Of a stretch of 64,000 nucleotides of DNA, positions 58,917 to 64,000 are shown in pieces. Below the pieces are notes generated by a model. It had not been told where the DNA came from, searched no databases, and was given only the letters and a program-made list of their open reading frames with translations. Numbering within the stretch: the stretch's first letter is position 1; the number at the start of each line of letters is the position of its first letter. Source of the DNA: Aquamicrobium aerolatum DSM 21857 (GTDB taxonomy: Bacteria; Pseudomonadota; Alphaproteobacteria; Rhizobiales; Rhizobiaceae); NCBI RefSeq assembly GCF_900113935.1, contig NZ_FORF01000004.1, positions 62,001 to 126,000 of the forward strand. The letters run 5' to 3'. Position numbers and translations under genes: made by a program.

Positions 58917-59696
58917 ATGGAGGAATTTCTTCTCTTCGTGCTGGTCGGCTTTCTGGCTCAGGCTGTCGACGGCGCTTTGGGAATGGCCTACGGCGTCATC
59001 TCCTCGACAACTTTGCTGGCATTCGGCGTGCCACCCGCGACTGCTTCCGCTGCCGTGCATGGCGCGGAAATCTTCACCACGGCGGCATCAGGGTCGGCGC
59101 ATCTCTATCACCGGAACATTGACTGGAAGCTGTTTGCGCGGCTGGTGCCTTTCGGCGTTGCCGGAGGGTGTCTGGGCGCCTATGTGCTGACATCGTTCGA
59201 CGGCGACGTGGTAAAGCCGTTCGTGACCGCCTATCTCGCATTTGTCGGCGCATGGTTGTTGCTGCGTTCGTTTCGCAAGATTCCCCGTGCGAGCATTCCA
59301 CCGCGCGTTGTCGCCCCGCTTGGACTGGCTGGCGGATTTCTTGATGCGGCAGGTGGCGGCGGTTGGGGGCCGATCGTCACGACCGGCCTGCTGGGGGCCG
59401 GGGGCGCGCCCCGCTACGTCATCGGCACCGTCAACAGCGCCGAATTTCTGATCACGACATCTGTGTCCATCGCGTTTCTGACCGCGTTGCTAACCGGGCA
59501 CTGGCAAGACGCCGGGGATTTGACAAATCACGTCGCTGCCGTCGGCGGACTGGTCGTTGGCGGGCTGGTTGCAGCGCCTTTTGCGGGTCTGATCGTCAAG
59601 ACGCTGGCTGAGCGAACCTTGCTACGCGCCGTCGGCACCTTGATCGTATGTCTTGCGACCTATCAAACGCTGGATCTTATGGGCGTGTTCAGATGA
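58917..59696 (+). CDS. TSUP/TauE-SafE family anion transporter
   Basis: 259-residue membrane protein with about eight hydrophobic segments in two repeats. The first (LVGFLAQAVDGALGMAYGV) and second (LGLAGGFLDAAGGGGWGP) carry the family's Gly/Asp-rich motif. TSUP members export sulfite or other sulfur/organic anions; the substrate here is unknown. The GGAGGTGGTGA ribosome site is directly before the start. Confidence 0.9.
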   Translation: MEEFLLFVLVGFLAQAVDGALGMAYGVISSTTLLAFGVPPATASAAVHGAEIFTTAASGSAHLYHRNIDWKLFARLVPFGVAGGCLGAYVLTSFDGDVVKPFVTAYLAFVGAWLLLRSFRKIPRASIPPRVVAPLGLAGGFLDAAGGGGWGPIVTTGLLGAGGAPRYVIGTVNSAEFLITTSVSIAFLTALLTGHWQDAGDLTNHVAAVGGLVVGGLVAAPFAGLIVKTLAERTLLRAVGTLIVCLATYQTLDLMGVFR

Positions 59697-59711
59697 GGCC
59701 CGGCTGACCTC

Positions 59712-59736
59712 GCAACCAATCTCTCGCTGGCCCGTT
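59712..59736 (+). promoter_or_regulatory. Possible EcfG (general stress) promoter upstream of csbD
   Basis: GCAAC at 59712-59716 and CGTT at 59733-59736 with 16 bases between, compared with the alphaproteobacterial EcfG consensus GGAAC-N16-17-CGTT. One -35 mismatch. A start of transcription near 59743 fits the csbD start at 59781. Confidence 0.4.
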
Positions 59737-59780
59737 GTTGCAGGCCGCAACCATGCGGTTCTAAGAGAGGAACCAGACAT

Positions 59781-59960
59781 ATGGTCAACAAGGATCAGGT
59801 CAAGGGCGTTGCCAAACAGGCAAAAGGCGCGGTGAAAGAGGCTGCTGGAAAGGTAACCGGTTCGAAGAAAACCGAAGCAGAAGGCAAGGTCGAAAAGGCT
59901 GCTGGAAAGGTCCAGAAGGCCGTCGGCGACGCCAAGGAAAAGGTCAAGAAGGCGCTGTAG
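59781..59960 (+). CDS. CsbD-family stress protein
   Basis: 59-residue highly charged protein with an internal repeat (VKEAAGKVTG and VEKAAGKVQK), the CsbD pattern. It starts MVNKDQVKGVAKQAKG after AGAGGAA and ends with the GDAKEKVKKAL tail. CsbD proteins rise in general stress responses, with unknown molecular role. It is followed by a strong terminator. Confidence 0.88.
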   Translation: MVNKDQVKGVAKQAKGAVKEAAGKVTGSKKTEAEGKVEKAAGKVQKAVGDAKEKVKKAL

Positions 59961-59989
59961 TTTTCAGCTGCCCGAAATAGTCGTTCGAC

Positions 59990-60028
59990 ACATCAAGGGA
60001 GTGGTTTGTGGCCGCTCCTTTGATGTTT
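59990..60028 (+). terminator. Terminator after csbD
   Basis: A 15-bp stem (59990-60004 with 60012-60026, two wobbles) with a 7-base loop, then TT, 30 bases after csbD. Confidence 0.75.
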
Positions 60029-60040
60029 ATTTCGCAGGAA

Positions 60041-60817
60041 CTACGAGGCCAGGGCCACGGCCTGCGGCAAGATATTCACCTCGCCCGGCTCAATACCTTC
60101 GACCCCGTGATAGGGGTTCGCGTGCAGGACCAGTATCCAGATGCACACCACAGCTGTCGTGGTGAAGATGAGGATGGCATTGCGACCGGCAGCTGGGCGG
60201 TCGGCATGCGTTGCAGCGATGGAGACAAGTGTTAGCAGCGTCAGCGCGAATACAAGGTACCATCGGTAGTTGTTGACGGATCGCGCTCCGATTCCCAACC
60301 GCAGTTCGCGGGAGTCCTGCAACTGATCAAAATCGTTGACCACCTTGGCGAGCAATGCCGGCGCCACGTCAGCCAGTTCGTCGCCCGTGATCATCTCTCG
60401 AATGCGCTGCAGTGCTTCCTCAACCTCGGGCGCAGGTTCGCTGTTTGAGCGAGCCTGCCATTCGTAACGGGTGCTGGCCTCGGCATAGTTGCGCAGGGCT
60501 TCCTTCAGCAGTGGCTTGTCCAGCGATCCTGCTCTGGACGAGCCAGCCAGTCGTACAATTGCCGAGCGCTCCTGAGCAGCCGCGTTTTCGGCCTTTGCGT
60601 TGATTGTCCAGATGTCGGCGGCGACAAACCCGATGGACAGCGCCCACGCGGTCGCGATTGCGGCTATGAATGGCGGGACCGGGATGCTGAGAGGTTCCTT
60701 GGCGAGACGTCTGTGAAACATCCGCAGCGTCAGTAGTGCGAATGCGGTCAGGGCTACGGTAAAAATCAGCGCGGCGACGAACACCCCGAAAAAAGACAGC
60801 GAAATAATGTAATTCAA
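60041..60817 (-). CDS. DUF4239-like membrane protein
   Basis: 258-residue protein with four likely membrane segments in two pairs: residues 8-30 (FGVFVAALIFTVALTAFALL) and 49-70 (FIAAIATAWALSIGFVAADI), then 185-205 and 214-232. The long middle segment is predicted helical and cytoplasmic or periplasmic. This arrangement matches DUF4239, a bestrophin-like uncharacterised family. No operon partner; convergent with csbD. Confidence 0.75.
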   Translation of the reverse strand: MNYIISLSFFGVFVAALIFTVALTAFALLTLRMFHRRLAKEPLSIPVPPFIAAIATAWALSIGFVAADIWTINAKAENAAAQERSAIVRLAGSSRAGSLDKPLLKEALRNYAEASTRYEWQARSNSEPAPEVEEALQRIREMITGDELADVAPALLAKVVNDFDQLQDSRELRLGIGARSVNNYRWYLVFALTLLTLVSIAATHADRPAAGRNAILIFTTTAVVCIWILVLHANPYHGVEGIEPGEVNILPQAVALAS

Positions 60818-60977
60818 AGGAGCGCCCCGTCCTGTTTGCCAAGTGCAGTAGCGGAGATGGTCCGCTCTGCGTGTTGCGCGCGGATTCTGAACGCTCTGAG
60901 TTAACAGAATCTGTAGCTCGTCGCGCTATCGGGAGGTTGAGCGACCATCTCATTCGTTTTCACGCTGAAGGAATATT

Positions 60978-61415
60978 GTGCCAGACGCATTTCCAGCTCT
61001 CGCTACCCTTGCAATCTCGGCGTTCACGTCGGCCACCTTGCTGCCTGGCACATCGGAGGCGGTGTTGGTGGCGTTGCAATTGGCAAACACTGCTCCGCCG
61101 TGGTTGCTCATTGCCACCGCCAGTTTTGCCAATGTCGCTGGTTCCTGTGTCAACTGGTTCATGGGACGCTTCATGGCTCACTATGCCGGCAGACGCTGGT
61201 TTCCGGTCAGTGAAGCGCAGATCGAGCGCGCACAACGGTGGTACGGACGTTACGGCTGGCCCAGCCTGTTTGCTTCCTGGGTGCCGGTGGTGGGTGACCC
61301 TTTGACCGTGATAGCCGGCTTTCTGCGCACCCCGTTCTGGTTGTTTTTAGGCGTCGTGGCATTTGCAAAGACAGCGCGGTATGCGACGCTGATCTGGCTG
61401 ATGGGGATGGTTTGA
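60978..61415 (+). CDS. YqaA-type DedA/SNARE-associated-like membrane protein
   Basis: 145-residue membrane protein starting from GTG with GAAGGAA just before it. Sequence features [20 protein letters not shown] and [20 protein letters not shown], with the re-entrant GDP motif, are shared with DedA-related YqaA proteins. These relate to lipid transport or envelope integrity; precise role unknown. It lies 68 bases before fumC. Confidence 0.85.
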   Translation: MPDAFPALATLAISAFTSATLLPGTSEAVLVALQLANTAPPWLLIATASFANVAGSCVNWFMGRFMAHYAGRRWFPVSEAQIERAQRWYGRYGWPSLFASWVPVVGDPLTVIAGFLRTPFWLFLGVVAFAKTARYATLIWLMGMV

Positions 61416-61482
61416 CACATCAGCGCGCCGACCTCGCCAGCCACGATGCGCAAGCCAAGGCGGTCCTTTCATGGAGACCGAT

Positions 61483-62874
61483 ATGACCACCACCCGTATA
61501 GAAATCGACACGTTTGGCCCGATCGAGGTCGATGCAGACCGGTATTGGGGCGCGCAGGCACAGCGCTCGCTCGGCAATTTCAAGATCGGCTGGGAGAAAC
61601 AGCCACTGCCGATCGTGCGTGCGCTGGGCATCGTCAAGCGCGCCTGCGCCGAAACCAACATGCAGCTTGGCCGCCTCGATCCCGCAATCGGCGATGCCAT
61701 CGTCAAGGCGGCGCAGGAAGTCATCGACGGCAAGCTCGACGCGCATTTCCCGTTGGTCGTCTGGCAGACCGGCTCCGGCACCCAGTCCAACATGAACGCC
61801 AATGAGGTGATCTCCAACCGCGCCATCGAGATGCTGGGCGGCCAGATGGGCTCGAAGTCGCCGGTCCACCCCAACGACCACGTCAACATGAGCCAGTCGT
61901 CCAACGACACCTATCCGACCGCGATGCACGTTGCCTGTTCGGAGGAGATCGTCCACCGCCTGCTGCCGGCGCTCAGGCATCTTCATGCCGCGCTCGACGC
62001 CAAGGCGAAGGCGTGGGACCACATCATCAAGATCGGCCGCACCCACACCCAGGACGCGACACCGCTGACGCTGGGCCAGGAGTTTTCCGGCTACGCCCAG
62101 CAGGTCGAAAACGGCATCGCCCGCATCGAATCGACGCTGGCAGGACTGATGCAGCTGGCGCAGGGCGGCACGGCGGTCGGCACAGGCCTCAACGCGCCGG
62201 TCGGCTTTGCCGAGAAGGTGGCCGAAAAGATCGCCGCCATCACCGGCCTTGGGTTTACCTCGGCCCCCAACAAGTTCGAGGCGCTGGCTGCCCATGATGC
62301 GATGGTGTTCTCGCATGGCGCGATCAACACCGTTGCCGCGTCCCTGTTCAAGATCGCCAACGACATCCGTTTCCTTGGCTCCGGCCCCCGCTCGGGCCTC
62401 GGCGAACTCAATCTGCCGGAAAACGAACCCGGTTCGTCGATCATGCCGGGCAAGGTCAACCCGACCCAGTGCGAGGCGCTGACGCAGGTCTGCGTACAGG
62501 TGTTCGGCAACAATGCCGCGCTGACCTTCGCCGGCAGCCAGGGACATTTCGAACTCAACGTGTTCAACCCGGTGATGGCCTACAATTTCCTTCAGTCGGT
62601 GCGGCTGCTGGCCGATGCGTCGGTGTCGTTCACCGACAATTGCGTCGTCGGCATCGTCGCGCGCGAAGACAACATCAAGGCGGCGCTCGACCGCTCGCTG
62701 ATGCTGGTCACCGCGCTGGCGCCGAAGATCGGTTACGACAACGCCGCCAAGATCGCCAAAACCGCGCACAAGAACGGCACTACCTTGCGCGAGGAAGCGC
62801 TGGCGACCGGGTTGGTCAGTAGCGACGAGTTCGACGCCATCGTGCGGCCCGAAGCGATGACAAAACCGGGATGA
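61483..62874 (+). CDS. fumC: Fumarate hydratase class II
   Basis: 463-residue TCA-cycle enzyme interconverting fumarate and malate. The signature [17 protein letters not shown] and the catalytic SSNDT region ([17 protein letters not shown]) are clear, and [14 protein letters not shown] is the substrate-binding A site. The ATG at 61483 has GGAG at ideal spacing; an ATG four codons earlier (61471) is possible. Confidence 0.97.
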   Translation: MTTTRIEIDTFGPIEVDADRYWGAQAQRSLGNFKIGWEKQPLPIVRALGIVKRACAETNMQLGRLDPAIGDAIVKAAQEVIDGKLDAHFPLVVWQTGSGTQSNMNANEVISNRAIEMLGGQMGSKSPVHPNDHVNMSQSSNDTYPTAMHVACSEEIVHRLLPALRHLHAALDAKAKAWDHIIKIGRTHTQDATPLTLGQEFSGYAQQVENGIARIESTLAGLMQLAQGGTAVGTGLNAPVGFAEKVAEKIAAITGLGFTSAPNKFEALAAHDAMVFSHGAINTVAASLFKIANDIRFLGSGPRSGLGELNLPENEPGSSIMPGKVNPTQCEALTQVCVQVFGNNAALTFAGSQGHFELNVFNPVMAYNFLQSVRLLADASVSFTDNCVVGIVAREDNIKAALDRSLMLVTALAPKIGYDNAAKIAKTAHKNGTTLREEALATGLVSSDEFDAIVRPEAMTKPG

Positions 62875-62897
62875 CAATTGCGTGAACGTGATTTGTC

Positions 62898-62937
62898 TAG
62901 CTGTTCGATTTTAGTGAACAATGAGTTCGAAAAGCTA
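62898..62937. promoter_or_regulatory. Nested palindromes upstream of doxX
   Basis: TGTTC-N9-GAACA (62902-62920) sits inside a larger inverted pair, TAGCTGTTCGA (62898-62908) and TCGAAAAGCTA (62927-62937), one mismatch. It lies about 65 bases before the DoxX start. No regulator gene is adjacent. Confidence 0.5.
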
Positions 62938-63000
62938 TGACTTGTTGCAGTGCGAAATCGCGTTATTTTCCTCGTCAACACCCCGGAGAGGATTTCCCAA

Positions 63001-63378
63001 ATGTCTAACGATCTTACCCTTCTCGTATCGCGTATCTTTCTTGTCGCCCTGTTTCTTGCTTCAGGCATCCCGATGATGTTCGCACCCGGCGGCTTTGCCG
63101 GTTACATGGGAGCTATCGGTCTTCCTGCGCCGATGCTGGTCACCTGGATTGTGATTGCAATCAAGGTTCTCGGCGGTTTGGCTGTCTTGGTTGGCTTTAA
63201 GACCCGCTATGCGGCATATGCGATTGCAGCGTTTGCCATCGGTTCGGCGCTTCTTGGCCACACGAATTGGGCCGATGCCAACGAGTTCAACAACTTCTTC
63301 AAGAACGTCGCGATTGCTGGCGGCTTCCTCGCGCTGTCCGTTGCTGGTCCCGGCGCGCTGTCGGTCGACAAGCGCTAA
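63001..63378 (+). CDS. DoxX-family membrane protein
   Basis: 125-residue membrane protein with four hydrophobic segments. LVSRIFLVALFLASGIPMMF and IAIKVLGGLAVLVGFKTRYA fit DoxX, a family linked to redox or thiol stress. The start at 63001 follows GGAGAGG at wide spacing. Strong terminator downstream. Confidence 0.87.
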   Translation: MSNDLTLLVSRIFLVALFLASGIPMMFAPGGFAGYMGAIGLPAPMLVTWIVIAIKVLGGLAVLVGFKTRYAAYAIAAFAIGSALLGHTNWADANEFNNFFKNVAIAGGFLALSVAGPGALSVDKR

Positions 63379-63396
63379 AATCTTTCCCTGCCCAAG

Positions 63397-63426
63397 AAAA
63401 AGGCCCGGAGCAATCCGGGCCTTTTT
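63397..63426 (+). terminator. Terminator after doxX
   Basis: AAAAAGGCCCGGA and TCCGGGCCTTTTT, a 13-bp stem around GCAA ending in Ts. Confidence 0.9.
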
Positions 63427-63488
63427 CTATTGGGATCTGCGTTCTACGAGGCTAGCATGATTGCAGCGAGCCGCGGGACATACCGAAA

Positions 63489-64000
63489 CTACCTGCCGTT
63501 GATTGCCGCCAGCACCGCCTGCAACGTGGCGTCATCTTCGGTGCTGCGGGGTTTCAGCGCCTGCACCATGCAGGCCTGCGATTGCAGGATCACGCCATCG
63601 TCGAGGATCTTCAGGTGGTTGGCGCGCAGCGTTGAGCCAGTCGAGGTGATGTCGACAATCACATCGGCCGATCCTGCCGCCGGTGCGCCTTCGGTCGCGC
63701 CGAGGCTTTCGACAATGCGGTAGACCTGAATGCCGTGCTGGCTGGAAAAGAACTGCTGCGTCAGCCGCCAATATTTGGTGGCGATCCGCAAGCGTCGACC
63801 ATGGCGCTGGCGAAATTCGGCGGCGACATCATCGAGATCGGCCATGGTGTCGACGTCGAGCCAGGCTTCCGGCACCGCGACCACCACATCGGCACGCCCG
63901 AAGCCGAGCCGTGCGCCGATGGCGGCACGCTTTTCCCAGTCGGGGATCGTCTCGCGCACGAGGTCTTCACCGGTCACGCCAAGATCGACGGTGCCGTTGC
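63489..64000 (-). CDS. hisG: ATP phosphoribosyltransferase HisG (5' end outside window)
   Basis: C-terminal 170 residues of HisG, which starts histidine biosynthesis by joining PRPP and [25 protein letters not shown] and [19 protein letters not shown] match the PRPP-binding and catalytic part. The protein ends near NGR without a long regulatory domain, so it is the short HisG form that needs HisZ. The true start is beyond 64000. Confidence 0.95.
   Translation of the reverse strand, partial: NGTVDLGVTGEDLVRETIPDWEKRAAIGARLGFGRADVVVAVPEAWLDVDTMADLDDVAAEFRQRHGRRLRIATKYWRLTQQFFSSQHGIQVYRIVESLGATEGAPAAGSADVIVDITSTGSTLRANHLKILDDGVILQSQACMVQALKPRSTEDDATLQAVLAAINGR

Overview
The window is a chromosomal segment of an alphaproteobacterium of the order Hyphomicrobiales (Rhizobiales), most like the Mesorhizobium/Phyllobacteriaceae group. 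The evidence is the high GC, the order ccmH-degP-two-component system-glnE, a zwf-pgl-edd Entner-Doudoroff operon, an aceA divergent from a RamB/ScfR-type regulator, a PdhS-like kinase next to a phasin, plant-type gshA beside rsmE, CIRCE-controlled groESL, and a tRNA-His with A73 and no G-1. It is mostly core and metabolic DNA. I see no phage, transposase, CRISPR array, rRNA or symbiosis island.

Layout. 0-7 kb: end of the cytochrome c maturation operon (ccmH), the periplasmic protease degP, an OmpR-type regulator with its kinase, and glnE. 7-11 kb (minus strand): zwf, pgl and edd convert glucose-6-phosphate to KDPG. 11-15 kb: aldehyde dehydrogenase, short-chain dehydrogenase and a beta-ketodecanoyl-ACP-synthase-like KAS III. 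15-18 kb: a gamma-glutamylputrescine oxidase/synthetase pair (puuB/puuA-like), separated by the remains of a four-helix-bundle gene framed by CAGTGGGCAGT inverted repeats. 18-22 kb: CheY-like protein, glyoxylate-shunt aceA with a small partner ORF, and its likely regulator. 22-30 kb: LysR/DMT pair, a second glutamine-synthetase-like gene and a complete potFGHI-type polyamine importer. 30-41 kb: AsmA-like protein, acetoacetyl-CoA synthetase, a two-gene ferric-iron ABC system with no ATPase beside it, the PdhS-like cell-cycle kinase, a phasin and tRNA-His. 41-51 kb: xseA, a LysR/DUF1127 pair, DUF937 protein, gshA, rsmE, an aminotransferase, a serine hydrolase and a TorF-type porin. 51-55 kb: polysaccharide genes (a CapD/WbpM-like dehydratase and an epimerase-phosphoglycosyltransferase fusion) and a 38-residue membrane peptide. 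55-64 kb: groESL, stress and membrane proteins, fumC, DoxX and the start of hisG.

Themes. Three modules handle carbon storage and two-carbon flow: aceA, acetoacetyl-CoA synthetase and phasin (PHB cycle). Polyamine import (potFGHI) and glutamylation/oxidation (the two GS-like genes and the oxidase) form a probable polyamine-nitrogen salvage route. Many intergenic regions carry legible control elements: CIRCE, an IRO-box-like site, PhaR-like TGC/GCA repeats, LysR-type palindromes, a possible EcfG promoter and several GNRA-loop terminators. The least explained items are the repeat-framed four-helix-bundle remnant inside the puu gene pair, the epimerase-PGT fusion, the 38-residue membrane peptide, and the structured spacer at 33.8-34.1 kb.
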